From Aldehydirespirator sp965204415 (GTDB lineage Bacteria; Actinomycetota; Acidimicrobiia; Acidimicrobiales; Aldehydirespiratoraceae): a stretch of 64,000 nucleotides of DNA. Location: contig CBDBEL010000001.1 in NCBI GenBank assembly GCA_965204415.1, forward strand, positions 1,212,769 through 1,276,768. The letters run 5' to 3'. Of the stretch, positions 6,613-15,581 are shown piece after piece. The notes below the pieces were generated by a model. It was not told where the DNA came from, ran no database searches, and saw nothing but the letters and a program-made list of their open reading frames with translations. Made by a program: the position numbers and the translations under genes. Position 1 is the first letter of the stretch; each line of letters starts with the position of its first letter.

Positions 6613-8916
6613 CTACGGCACCGTCACGGTGAACCTAGCGATGCTCGACGCATCGTCTGAGACGTACGAGATCCACACGACCGTCGGAGCCGCGACGTTC
6701 GCGGTGTCCGCGGCGTGGTTCTTCAACGCCGTCGTGATCGCCTCCTCGAAGTCGCCGATCGTCACAGGCGTTGTGGTGGTTTCGCTCGTGTCGGTGACCG
6801 TGAACTGGTCAGTCGAGTCGTAGTTGATCGACGTCGGGGTGGGGGCAGCGGCCGTTCCGAGGTTGACGATCATCTGGTCGTTGTCGGTGTCGATGCTCAA
6901 CACCGTCCGCTCCGTGGCTTCGTCCCCCGACTCGGCGGCGGCGACCCAGTTGACCTTCGTGTCGCCGCACACGTCCTCGTCCTGGCAGGTGTAGGTGCCG
7001 TCGGCGGCGACATCGGCGAAGCCCAATGCCCCGACCGCGGGCACTGCGTCAACACCGGCGGACGCGGGTACCTCGGGCACATGGCCGTCCCACATGGCGA
7101 CCAGGGTCTCCTGGGAGGCGCCGCCGCTGTAGGCGAACGGGAAGCGCAGCGAGCCGCTGGAGTTGCTGACCCGGGGCGTCGTGCCGATCGTGGATCCCTC
7201 AGTGTCACCTGTAGCCGTCGGGTTGTTGGTGAACAGCCGGATCGGGGCGCCCCTGAAGGGATTGCCGTACTGGTCGTACACCTTGATCACCGCGGCGGTG
7301 TTGGCCACCGCGGGATGCCCGCCGGGAGCGACCGTCTCGGTCGGAACGTCCACGGTGATGTATGCGACCTTCGGGGCTTCGTCGGAGAACACCAGCGTGT
7401 GGCCGGTGGTGGCTATGTCGGCGAAGGTGTTCCCGGCGGGGGTCACCGTGTAGCGGACCCCCATCGTCTGGCCCCGGTTGTTGGGGTCTGTGTCGCCGGG
7501 CCCGTCGTCGATCTCGAACGTCGCGGAGCCGTCCGACCCGATCGTCACGGGAACGGTGGTCGAACGCTGAGCCGTATTGTCGCTGAGATCGCCGTCGTCG
7601 GCGCCGACCCACTCGACGAGCACGTTGTACTTGGTCGGGTCGCCGGCCGGCGGGTCGGCGTCCTTCCGGTCGGGGGCAGCGCCCTTGAGCTGCAAGGTGA
7701 CCGTCACCGTCGTGCCGAAATGCACCCTTGTCACGTCGGTCGGCGGGGTGACCCCGGGCTGCTTGGTGACGTCCGTGGACACCGCCACCGCCTCAGCGGC
7801 TGGCCTTTCCTCGGCACCCTTCTCGACCGAGACTTCCAGCACGTCGGTGTCGTCGCCGAACTTGTCTCCGATGTCGCCGATCCAGATCCACACCGTCTTG
7901 CCGTCGCCGACGGGGTCGACCGCCGCGATCTCGACGTTGCCGTTGGTCTGGGTGACCGGGTCGCCGCCGTCGATCTCGCACTTCTTGCCGCCGTCGACCA
8001 GCGAGGCGCGGCTCGAGCAGGTGCCGTCGGCCTTGAAGGCCCGCGCCTCGTGGGCCACGTCGGCCTGGAACACATCGACCGCCTGGTTGACGACCGGGGC
8101 GAAGTCGGCGTCGCGTACCGACACCGTGATCTTCGGGCCGTCCACGAAGGCCGTCACCCCCGCGGGGCGCAGGTTGCTGTGGGCCAGGGTGTTGACGATG
8201 AACGTCGCCATGTTGCGGCGAGGAACCGACCCGCCCGGATCGAACGTGCCATCGGTCCTGCCCGAGGTGATGCCCAACTCGTAGGCCGCGCTGATGGCGT
8301 CATCAACATGGCGCGGCTGAGACGAACGCGCATCGGCGAAGTGGTCGTTGGGACGCGTGCCGGGATCGGCGCCCAGCAGGTACTCCCCGGCCTTGTTCTT
8401 CTTCACCGGAGCGCCAGGCGTGTGATCCAACAGAGCCACCAGAGCCACCGCCATCTCGGCGCGGGTGATGTCGTCATGCGGACGGAAGTTGCCGCCGCTG
8501 CCCGACATGATGCCGTTGCGCGCCAGCGAGGTGATGGCGTTGCGGCGGTTCTCGCCCAGATCGGCGATGTCGCCGAAGTCAGCCATCATGTCGCCGCCCG
8601 AGAGGTTGACGCCCATGAGCTTGGCCGCGGCCACCAGGAACAGAGCCATCTGGCCGCGGGTCACGTTGCTGTTCGGGTCGAACGTGTCAGCGGTCTTGCC
8701 CGCGCTGATCCCGTAGTAGGCCAAACAGTTGATGTTCGGCACCGCCGCCTCGAGGCTGCCGAGGTCGGTGAACCCTCGATCCGCCAACGCAGGACCCGAA
8801 CACGCCGTCATCTTGGTCGTATTGCCCGCCTTGGCCTTGCTGTCGGCCGCGCCGATCGCATCGCCGTGTGCGGGGCTTGCCCCGACCGCGAAGAGCGAAG
8901 CAACCAAGGCGCTCAC
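6613..8916 (-). CDS. SLH surface protein, leaderless cassette (copy C)
   Basis: This is an intact 767-codon frame from a GTG within the signal core (SALVASLFAVGASPA), without a ribosome binding site or n-region. Three SLH domains come first (GFTDLGSLEAAVPNINCLAYY; ADFGDIADLGENRRNAI; HFADARSSQPRHVDDAI). The variable half follows, with a Big_1-like motif (VIKVYDQYGNPFRGAPIRL), ending YVSDDASSIARFTVTV. It belongs to the B/C/D group and is followed by X2. The upstream junction carries CGGGCATGAATTGGGGGC, as in copy D. An ATG there lies 34 nt before the GTG and one base out of frame. Expression from this site is doubtful; use as a donor for copy F is the favoured inference. Confidence 0.8.
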   Translation of the reverse strand: MSALVASLFAVGASPAHGDAIGAADSKAKAGNTTKMTACSGPALADRGFTDLGSLEAAVPNINCLAYYGISAGKTADTFDPNSNVTRGQMALFLVAAAKLMGVNLSGGDMMADFGDIADLGENRRNAITSLARNGIMSGSGGNFRPHDDITRAEMAVALVALLDHTPGAPVKKNKAGEYLLGADPGTRPNDHFADARSSQPRHVDDAISAAYELGITSGRTDGTFDPGGSVPRRNMATFIVNTLAHSNLRPAGVTAFVDGPKITVSVRDADFAPVVNQAVDVFQADVAHEARAFKADGTCSSRASLVDGGKKCEIDGGDPVTQTNGNVEIAAVDPVGDGKTVWIWIGDIGDKFGDDTDVLEVSVEKGAEERPAAEAVAVSTDVTKQPGVTPPTDVTRVHFGTTVTVTLQLKGAAPDRKDADPPAGDPTKYNVLVEWVGADDGDLSDNTAQRSTTVPVTIGSDGSATFEIDDGPGDTDPNNRGQTMGVRYTVTPAGNTFADIATTGHTLVFSDEAPKVAYITVDVPTETVAPGGHPAVANTAAVIKVYDQYGNPFRGAPIRLFTNNPTATGDTEGSTIGTTPRVSNSSGSLRFPFAYSGGASQETLVAMWDGHVPEVPASAGVDAVPAVGALGFADVAADGTYTCQDEDVCGDTKVNWVAAAESGDEATERTVLSIDTDNDQMIVNLGTAAAPTPTSINYDSTDQFTVTDTSETTTTPVTIGDFEEAITTALKNHAADTANVAAPTVVWISYVSDDASSIARFTVTVP

Positions 8917-9055
8917 GGCGAGCAGTGCCCAACCCGAGCCCCCAATTCATGCCCGTCTAGAGCCAGGACGCGGACGCCAGTCCCGCCGTGAGAACTGGAT
9001 GACGCCGTCTGGTGGAGGGGCTGTGCCCGCTTGTGGGCCCGAACTTGTGGCGGGC

Positions 9056-9268
9056 CTACGCGGGCATGAGGCGTTCGCCTTTGGGTTCCGGGACGGGGTC
9101 GCCGAGCTCTCGCGCGGTGTCGATCCAGAGGTCGATCGCCGCCTCGACGCTGTCGAGCGCGGCCGGCTTGGTGTCTCCGTGGGCGCAGCAGCCCGGCAGT
9201 TCGGGAACCTCCGCGACGAAGACGCCGTCTCGGTCGCTCCAGTAGATAATGACCTCGTACTTGTGCAT
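9056..9268 (-). CDS. hicB: HicB-type antitoxin
   Basis: This 70-residue protein has the HicB partial RNase H-like fold signature: YEVIIYWSDRDGVFVAEVPE, LPGCCAHGDT, then AAIDLWIDTARELGDPVPEP. HicB proteins neutralise the HicA mRNA interferase. The start was chosen at MHKYEV because GAGGAGG sits just upstream; the longer frame upstream is Arg/Pro-rich and unlike the family. A short frame ending KPLRRDEDLRQTILRNNL stops 9 nt before this start and could be the tail of a hicA-like partner, but too little remains to say. The gene may be an orphan antitoxin. It has no C-terminal HTH. Confidence 0.75.
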   Translation of the reverse strand: MHKYEVIIYWSDRDGVFVAEVPELPGCCAHGDTKPAALDSVEAAIDLWIDTARELGDPVPEPKGERLMPA

Positions 9269-9380
9269 TGGCCTCCTCACAGATTGTTGCGCAGAATGGT
9301 CTGTCGCAGGTCCTCGTCGCGGCGCAGGGGCTTCGATCCTGGAGGCCGGTCGTGGTCTTCGGGCTGCCCGGGCCGACGTA

Positions 9381-9920
9381 TCAGGGGAGTTGGAGCGAGT
9401 CACCGCACTTGAGGATCCTCAACGGCACGCGCCTCTCGCCGAACCTCAAGGACCCGAGCTTGTCTCCCAGCGAGCGTCGAAGCTTATCCAGCTCCCTGCC
9501 TGCCACGATGCACGCTCCCGGACGTGGATCGAGTCCATCTGCCCGGTAGTGCTCGTACAGCACCCGGAGCCCCTCGGAGAGTTGCTCGATGGCCTCATCA
9601 GCGTATGCGGCGCCGCTCTTCAGTTCCACGGCCCACAGCGGCGCGGTCGCTGCCGCGACTGCCAGCACCGCGAAGTCGCACATCTTCGTGGTGCGACCCT
9701 TCGAGACCCGCCGGTAGCCGGCCTCTGGCACATCTAGACGAAGTCCGTGCTCGCAGCTGAGGTCCTCGCCCGCCCGCACTCGCAATTGGCAAGACTGTTC
9801 GACCAGGTGATCCCATGAGACCGCCTCGGCGCCGGAGTCGAGGAGTTGCGAACTCAGATCGCAGACCTGGCACTTCGGGTCTGAGCATCGAGACCCATCG
9901 GCGTCGGGTTTTGCCGGCAA
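9381..9920 (-). CDS. Putative PD-(D/E)XK nuclease, partner of the ATPase upstream
   Basis: This is a 179-residue protein. Residues CDFAVLAVAA, a loop, then WAVELKSG give the D-x(n)-E-x-K arrangement of the PD-(D/E)XK nuclease core. A cysteine cluster (CSDPKCQVC) near the N terminus may bind zinc. It starts at TTG directly after the TAG of the ATPase gene, implying translational coupling. ATPase-nuclease pairs of this sort are usual in phage-defence modules; I do not match it to a named system. Its last 100 bp are duplicated as a broken fragment at 1940-2039. The nuclease call rests on the motif only. Confidence 0.55.
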   Translation of the reverse strand: MPAKPDADGSRCSDPKCQVCDLSSQLLDSGAEAVSWDHLVEQSCQLRVRAGEDLSCEHGLRLDVPEAGYRRVSKGRTTKMCDFAVLAVAAATAPLWAVELKSGAAYADEAIEQLSEGLRVLYEHYRADGLDPRPGACIVAGRELDKLRRSLGDKLGSLRFGERRVPLRILKCGDSLQLP

Positions 9921-11390
9921 CTACTGGATCCCGGCCTCGATCAGCTCGTTGACGAGCCTGGCCGTCTTGTCGTACTGCGATCTCATCACGTCTGTGAAGG
10001 TCGACTCGTCCACCCCGTCCACCGCGTCGGGGACCGACGAGTGAGCGGTGCACCAGCCGTTCTCGCGGCGGAAGCGAAGCGCCCGCACCTTCGAGCGCTC
10101 GAGCTCCGGAAGCTCGTGGAATTCGGATGCATCCCTTGAGGCGGGCAGTTCGGCGAGCCTCATCATGTTGTTGAACTGGGTGACGAAGAAGTCTGAGTGG
10201 GTCGTCAGCACGACCCGCAGGCCACTGTTGACCAGTTCTGCCAGGAACGACGCCAAGCGGATCTGCATCTCCGGGTGCAGGTGCGCCTCCGGCTCATCGA
10301 TCGTCAGATGGTCGACGTGCAGGAGCGGCGACTTCAAGACGAGCAGCAGAGGGGCCAGTTCTGACAGCATCGACGATGCCCGGGCCATCGGGAACTGGCC
10401 TACTGAGGTTCGTGCGACGATGACATCCTGGCCGTCGGAGTTCTCGTCGACCCCGATCTCGGCCCGCATGTCTTGCTCGAACCTCCGCACGACGGAGGCA
10501 TACGGGGACGGGGGCGCCCGCCTAGTGAGGGTCTCGGGCACCTCGAGTATCAGCGACAGGAAGTCGGCGAGGGTACCCGGCAGCGTCTGGATCTCGATGG
10601 GCCTGACGCCGGCCCTCGCTGACTGGCGCACGGCCGCACCTGCGAGGACGTTGTGGCTCTGCATGATTCCCGTCCGGTCGGCGGGCAGGTGAATCGCCTG
10701 ACTCGGCCACGACGCGAACAGCGCCCCCGGCACGCCCAGCCACCCTTTCTCCACCAGCATGCGCCCGAGGCCGCCCGCCCACAGGCCTGAAGGCCCCCTT
10801 GCAGGCTGCCACCGGCGGATGGCGTGTCGCATCGGACCGGGGTCGAGCGCCGACGCCAGCCAGGCGTCAGCGTCGGGAGGTGTCGCCGTCACCCGGTCCG
10901 AGTCGAACCTGATCTCCACTTCCCAGGCGGGCGCGGAACTCCGCACGCGGAGGTAGCAGTCGGAGGCATGGCGGGTCCGGGTCCTGCGCCGCAGCCGCGC
11001 GGCCTCGGCGCCAAACGCATACGCGATCGAGTCGCGAACAGCCGAGCCGTACAGCGACAGGGCCTCCGTCGCGATCTCCGTCGCCCACGCCCGGCTGTCG
11101 TCGTCGAGGCTCGGGGGCTGGATGTCGGGCCCAGCGGCATGGTCGTCCGGATCATCCGCGACTCTCGTCAGCCAGTCCCGCAGCAGGGGCGGCACGTCTG
11201 CTGATCTGCGGCTCAGGTCCCAAGGTCTCGACGGCGTGTTGTCGAGCACCCGGTGCAGCACCGTGGCCAGAAACGTCTTGCCGCTGTTGTTCTCGCCGAT
11301 GAGCAGCACGAGGTCGGACAACTCCAGCTCAGCCGACCGCAGCGGCCCGAGGTTCGACAGCTCCACCGTGATGCTCACGAAGCCCACCAT
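9921..11390 (-). CDS. AAA/OLD-like ATPase
   Basis: This 489-residue ATPase is of the ABC/OLD-like AAA_15/AAA_21 type. Its Walker A is GENNSGKT (residues 32-39). A Walker B with signature context (LTIDEPEAHLHPEMQ) and a switch histidine (VVLTTHSDFFV) lie near residues 375-420. The C-terminal part ends about 60 residues beyond, too short for a TOPRIM domain, so any nuclease is supplied by the next gene. The start was set at MVGFVSITVE because the family begins right before the first strand; an in-frame start at 11438 also exists. It probably senses or remodels a nucleic-acid target in a two-gene defence module. Confidence 0.75.
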   Translation of the reverse strand: MVGFVSITVELSNLGPLRSAELELSDLVLLIGENNSGKTFLATVLHRVLDNTPSRPWDLSRRSADVPPLLRDWLTRVADDPDDHAAGPDIQPPSLDDDSRAWATEIATEALSLYGSAVRDSIAYAFGAEAARLRRRTRTRHASDCYLRVRSSAPAWEVEIRFDSDRVTATPPDADAWLASALDPGPMRHAIRRWQPARGPSGLWAGGLGRMLVEKGWLGVPGALFASWPSQAIHLPADRTGIMQSHNVLAGAAVRQSARAGVRPIEIQTLPGTLADFLSLILEVPETLTRRAPPSPYASVVRRFEQDMRAEIGVDENSDGQDVIVARTSVGQFPMARASSMLSELAPLLLVLKSPLLHVDHLTIDEPEAHLHPEMQIRLASFLAELVNSGLRVVLTTHSDFFVTQFNNMMRLAELPASRDASEFHELPELERSKVRALRFRRENGWCTAHSSVPDAVDGVDESTFTDVMRSQYDKTARLVNELIEAGIQ

Positions 11391-11510
11391 ACCGGCGGCC
11401 GGTGCCAGCAGACCGCCAGGACGGCGACGAACAGGCACTCACGCCAGATGGCGCAGTCGGGGCGACCCGCCGATGACGGCAGCTACGGGATCCCGACTTC
11501 GACCCGCGGT

Positions 11511-12101
11511 TCAGCGCCCGCGTGGGCGATAGTCCCTCGGGTCGCGGCAAGCGTCGTAGGTGGCCTTGTCGATGCGAACCCACATTGTTCCGGGAATGCC
11601 CCTCTTCGACGTGCTCCCGGGACCGACAGGGAAGGCAGACTCAAAAACGAGATTCCGCCCTTGTGACCGGGCGATGCTCTTTGCCAGCCTCACGGCGGGA
11701 CCGAAGTCCGCGTCCTGGCTCACGACGATCGCGGCGTCGTAGCGTCGTTCGTGGGTTGCCTGCACGAGGTCGATCGCCAAGCTCACGTCCACGCCCTTCT
11801 CCTGACGGCCCGCGCTGACTCGTCCTGAATAGACATACACGCCCCGATTGCGCAGATGCCGACACTTGTTCGTCCAAAAGCCGTGCCAGAACCACTGGTC
11901 GGAACGGGTGGGCACGCCCGTATAGAAGCGAAGATCAACGAGCATGCGCCCGGGCACGCGAGCAACGAGCGCGGCCGCAAGCTTCTCGACATCGTAGCTT
12001 GGCCACGCGTAGGGAGAGGAGGGCTCGCTAGGAGTCGGAGCCCACGCGATCCTTGCGAGGTGGTAGAGGTTCTGGCCGTCGATGAGAACTAGCGTGCGCA
12101 C
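11511..12101 (-). CDS. NYN-domain (LabA/DUF88-like) putative RNase
   Basis: The N terminus RTLVLIDGQNLYHL carries the first acidic residue of the NYN/PIN-like fold. The later KGVDVSLAIDLV and VVSQDADFGPAV supply the other conserved aspartates. The length of 196 residues suits a stand-alone NYN protein. A GTG start at 12101 lies immediately before the first strand; upstream codons look non-coding. Members cleave RNA or act in defence and toxin-like roles. It sits 120 bp upstream of the ATPase-nuclease pair on the same strand, with a spacer too long to assert one operon. Confidence 0.75.
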   Translation of the reverse strand: MRTLVLIDGQNLYHLARIAWAPTPSEPSSPYAWPSYDVEKLAAALVARVPGRMLVDLRFYTGVPTRSDQWFWHGFWTNKCRHLRNRGVYVYSGRVSAGRQEKGVDVSLAIDLVQATHERRYDAAIVVSQDADFGPAVRLAKSIARSQGRNLVFESAFPVGPGSTSKRGIPGTMWVRIDKATYDACRDPRDYRPRGR

Positions 12102-12374
12102 GAAATGGAAACACCCGCCCGGGGACGGATCTGATCCGTCCAGCGGGCGGGGAGTAGATGACCTCAACAATAGTGCGGGTATGCCCGAGCGTCAACGGCC
12201 GAGTCCCGCGGCATGTCACGGTATCGGCCCCCAACGACCTCCAATAGGCTTCGGGCCAGGCTCGACCGCGACCACCGGACTGGCAAGAACCGACGATGGT
12301 TCCAGTAGTTGCCGGCACCGAGATAGCTTCGTCGCACCTGCATTCAGACGCAGATTTCGTTTGGCCACCGGCCT
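12102..12374. other. Intergenic region upstream of SLH copy D
   Basis: This stretch between the divergent NYN gene and copy D shows no recognisable gene, ribosome binding site or strong promoter facing copy D. That supports copy D being untranscribed from its own flank. Only the last bases before 12375 begin to resemble the junction of copy E (GGCCACC, then GCCTGAATCGGGCATGA). Confidence 0.5.
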
Positions 12375-12417
12375 GAATCGGGCATGAATTGGGGGCTCGG
12401 GTTGGGCACTGCTCGCC

Positions 12418-14853
12418 GTGAGCGCCTTGGTCGCCTCGCTCTTCGCGGTCGGGGCGAGCCCCGCGGCCGCGATCGACGACAAGTCCAAGCCCGATCACCC
12501 GGCCGGCGCGTCGGCGTGCGTGGGCCCGGCTCGCAACGATTATGGGTTCACCGACTTGGGCACCCTCGAAGCGGCCGTGCCGAACATCAACTGTCTCGCC
12601 TATTACGGGATCAGCGCGGGAAGGACGGCCGACACGTTCGACCCGAACGCCAACGTGCGCCGTTCGGAGATGGCGCTGTTCCTGCACAAGGCCGCCAGCC
12701 TCGCCGGCATCGACCTGTCGAAGGGCGACATGTCGGCGGACTTCGGCGACATCGCCGAGTTGGGCGACAACCGCCAGGCCGCCATCAAGGCGCTGGCCCG
12801 CAACGGCATCATGGAAGGTCGCGGCGACATGGCCTTCGAGCCCAACGCCGACATCACTCGGGCCGAGATGGCGATGGCGCTGGTCAGCTTGGTTGACCAC
12901 GTGTCCGATACGGTGACGGTGGCCAAGTCCGGGGCCAACAAGGGCCTGTACGTGTTCGGGTCTGCTCCCGGCGCGCTGCCCAACGACAACTTCACCGACG
13001 TGGTGCGCACCAAGCCCCGCCATGTCAACAACGCCGTCAGCGCGGCTTACGAACTCGGCATCACCTCCGGCAAGTCGCTCGATGTGTTCGACCCCGACGG
13101 CACGGTGCCGCGCCGCAACATGGCAACGTTCATCATGAACGCGCTGGCCCACACCAACCTGCGCCCGGCCGGCCTGACCGCTCAGAGGACGGGCACGACC
13201 ATCGAGGTCTCGGTGCGTGACGCCGAGTTCAAGCCGGTGCCCAACGCTCACATCGACGCCTTCAGCGCGCCGACCGCCGCCGTGGACAACGCCTTCAACG
13301 CCGACGGCACCTGCCGCAAGAGCCAGACCCGGCTGGTAGACGGCGCGACGGCGTGCCAGATCGACGGCTCCGACCCGATCACCCAGACCAACGGCAACAC
13401 CACCCTCGCAGCCGTCACCGACGTGGGCGACGGCCGGACCGTGTGGATCTGGACTGGCGACTTCGGCGACAAGTACGACAACGACGACACCAGCCACATC
13501 ACGGTGGACGTTCCCAAGGGTGCCAGCGACCCGGTGCCCGCCGAAGGTGCCGTGCTCAGCAACGACCTCCCCAAGCAGCCCGACGCCGCCCGCAGCGACG
13601 TCACGAGGGTCCGCTTCGGCGCGACGGTGACGGTCACCATCCAGCTCGAGTCCAGCAAGGGCGTGAAGGCCTCGCCGCCCTCGGGCAACCCGGTGAAGTA
13701 CAACGTGAAAAGGACGCACCGCTTCGTTGACGAATACGTAGATCCGACCGCTGATCCGCGCGTCCCCGTTGCCATCCCCAGCCCCGTTACCGAAGCGTTC
13801 TTCACCGGCACCAGCACGTCACGGTACAAGTCGGATGAACCTGAGATGGTGACGATCGGGCCCGACGGTTCTGCGGAGTTCACAGTCACGACGGCGGACA
13901 TCAATGCCAACCGCCGGGGCGACAGGACCATAGTGAAGGTCGAGGTGTCTCAGGTGACGACGGGCGACGTTTCGACGGTAGATCTCGCAGTCACCGACTA
14001 CGACGCCGCCACCACTACTGGCGACGGCATCTTGTACTTCGTCTTCTCCGACGAAGCCGCGAGGGTGGCATCGCTGGCGATCGAGACCAACGGCTCCCAG
14101 GTCGCGCCCGGCTCGTCAAGCGTGGGCAACGCGGTCACCGTGTCGGTCACCGACCAGTTCGGCAACCCCGCCGCTGACAAGAAGGTCGCGCTGTTCAGCA
14201 GCGACGAGACCTGCGAGGATGCGAATCCCATATGTTCCTCCATCCCCCAGAATCCGAAGAAGGATGGTCCGAGGGAGTACACGACGCTGCGCACCGGCAA
14301 GGTCCGCATCGGCTACACCTACAAGGGTGGTGCCTCACAAGAGCATCTGGTGGCCATCTGGAACGCTAATCGCGTGGAAGGCGACACCACCACAGCCTCT
14401 AACTACGGGGCGGAGCCTATCTCCGCTGCCGGCGTTGTGGCCTGCCAGGAGGAGACTGCAGGGAACGATGTGTGCAGCGTATCGACGAAGGTCAACTGGG
14501 TGAGGCCGTTCACCGGAAGCACCACCGGCACTGACGCGCTGGCGGTGCTCAGCCTCGATGCCGACAACGACGAGATCGTCTTTGACGGCTCAGACACTGG
14601 CGTCGACCCGATGTCGGTCAACTACGACAGCAACGACTCGTTCGTGCTGGTCAGCCCCGACGGTGATGACGACGGCACCGACGACGATGTCAATCCAGTG
14701 TCGCTGGCCGACTTCGAGGCGGCCTTGGCCAAGGCGCTGAAGGATTCAGCCGACAGCACGACGCAGTTCCCGACGGTGAAGGTGAGTTCCTACGTCAGCG
14801 ACGACTCGTCCGACATCGCGTCGTTCGAGGTCGACGTCACCATCGACCAGTAG
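12418..14853 (+). CDS. SLH surface protein, leaderless cassette (copy D)
   Basis: This is the longest copy (811 codons), opening at GTG in the signal core (SALVASLFAVGASPAAAI) with no ribosome binding site. The three SLH domains (GFTDLGTLEAAVPNINCLAYY; ADFGDIAELGDNRQAAI; NFTDVVRTKPRHVNNAV) are the most diverged of the set in domains 1-2 (RRSEMALFLHKAASLAG). The Ig-like half has a Big_1-like motif (TVSVTDQFGNPAADKKVAL) and an extra cysteine pair, ending YVSDDSSDIASFEVDV. An out-of-frame ATG at 12384 is followed by a G5 run. Losing one G would join that ATG to the SLH frame, but no Shine-Dalgarno sequence supports it. X3 follows downstream. Confidence 0.8.
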   Translation: MSALVASLFAVGASPAAAIDDKSKPDHPAGASACVGPARNDYGFTDLGTLEAAVPNINCLAYYGISAGRTADTFDPNANVRRSEMALFLHKAASLAGIDLSKGDMSADFGDIAELGDNRQAAIKALARNGIMEGRGDMAFEPNADITRAEMAMALVSLVDHVSDTVTVAKSGANKGLYVFGSAPGALPNDNFTDVVRTKPRHVNNAVSAAYELGITSGKSLDVFDPDGTVPRRNMATFIMNALAHTNLRPAGLTAQRTGTTIEVSVRDAEFKPVPNAHIDAFSAPTAAVDNAFNADGTCRKSQTRLVDGATACQIDGSDPITQTNGNTTLAAVTDVGDGRTVWIWTGDFGDKYDNDDTSHITVDVPKGASDPVPAEGAVLSNDLPKQPDAARSDVTRVRFGATVTVTIQLESSKGVKASPPSGNPVKYNVKRTHRFVDEYVDPTADPRVPVAIPSPVTEAFFTGTSTSRYKSDEPEMVTIGPDGSAEFTVTTADINANRRGDRTIVKVEVSQVTTGDVSTVDLAVTDYDAATTTGDGILYFVFSDEAARVASLAIETNGSQVAPGSSSVGNAVTVSVTDQFGNPAADKKVALFSSDETCEDANPICSSIPQNPKKDGPREYTTLRTGKVRIGYTYKGGASQEHLVAIWNANRVEGDTTTASNYGAEPISAAGVVACQEETAGNDVCSVSTKVNWVRPFTGSTTGTDALAVLSLDADNDEIVFDGSDTGVDPMSVNYDSNDSFVLVSPDGDDDGTDDDVNPVSLADFEAALAKALKDSADSTTQFPTVKVSSYVSDDSSDIASFEVDVTIDQ

Positions 14854-14865
14854 ACACGAATGGAC

Positions 14866-14955
14866 GGAGCCGGGGTTGACCTGAGCCTCGGCTCCGCTCC
14901 TCCCTTCTAGTACCAACCCCGAGGAGGCCCCGGCAATTGAGCCGGGGCCTCCTCG
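14866..14955 (+). terminator. Twin hairpin after SLH copy D
   Basis: The first stem is at 14866-14895. The second is a perfect stem of GC-rich arms at 14921-14934 and 14941-14954 around AATTGA. Confidence 0.75.
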
Positions 14956-15013
14956 CGCCTTGGCTCATGCCGGATGCGTCCTGTCGGCTGGTTTCGGTGC
15001 ATGTGATGTCGTG

Positions 15014-15043
15014 TTGCGGTTCCATCGTGCAGTGAGCTATAGT
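15014..15043 (+). promoter_or_regulatory. Probable promoter of X3
   Basis: TTGCGG (15014-15019), an 18-nt spacer and TATAGT (15038-15043) precede X3 by about 75 nt. The arrangement is the same at X2. Confidence 0.5.
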
Positions 15044-15119
15044 TGGTGTTGCCGTCGCAAGCCGCGGTCACGGCTCGCCTCAAGAATCGCCCAAGACGGA
15101 AACGGAGGCACCAGCAGAC

Positions 15120-15428
15120 ATGGAAGCTGACATGATCGCTGCGATCGGCATATGGGTCACCATCGTCGGAATGATCCTGTGGCAGTCGAGCCGCCACGAC
15201 ACCAAGATCGACGCGCTCGACAACAAGATCGACGGGCTCGAAACCAAGTTCGACAAGGAGTTCAAGGCAGTACACGGCGAGTTCAAGCAGGTGCGCCGGG
15301 AGATGGCCGGCCAGGGCGAACGGCTGGCCCGCATCGAGGGCCACCTGCTGGGGCCCGAGAGCTTCTCTTTGCGCCCGCCGTCACCGCCACCGGCCGAGTC
15401 CGACGACGACGAGCGTCAGGCCGGCTGA
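15120..15428 (+). CDS. Small membrane-anchored coiled-coil protein X3
   Basis: This 102-residue protein is nearly identical to X1 (differences include NKID to TKID, MAHQGEQ to MAGQGER and the tail SPRPP to SLRPP). It has the same membrane segment, heptad coiled coil and acidic Pro-rich tail, with GGAGG 11 nt before the ATG. It follows copy D. After its stop, about 20 bp of shared flank leads into a short match to the broken retropepsin-like gene near 5680, then into the ATPase gene at 15582. Confidence 0.75.
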   Translation: MEADMIAAIGIWVTIVGMILWQSSRHDTKIDALDNKIDGLETKFDKEFKAVHGEFKQVRREMAGQGERLARIEGHLLGPESFSLRPPSPPPAESDDDERQAG

Positions 15429-15581
15429 ACCGGTCGAGGAAAGGACGACTGGACACTGGTGCGACTCGCGCGGACACGGGTTGACCAGCCGCTGCCAGCG
15501 ACTCGGTAGGATGGCGCCCAAGGGCAAGGAGACAAGTGGCTCCAGCAGTCTCCTGCGGCACGTGAGGATGCAGCACGAACG

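Noticed and set aside
9272..9400. Tail of a hicA toxin gene upstream of hicB
   Set aside because: The frame ends at the right place (KPLRRDEDLRQTILRNNL) but lacks the HicA catalytic histidine region; too little to call.
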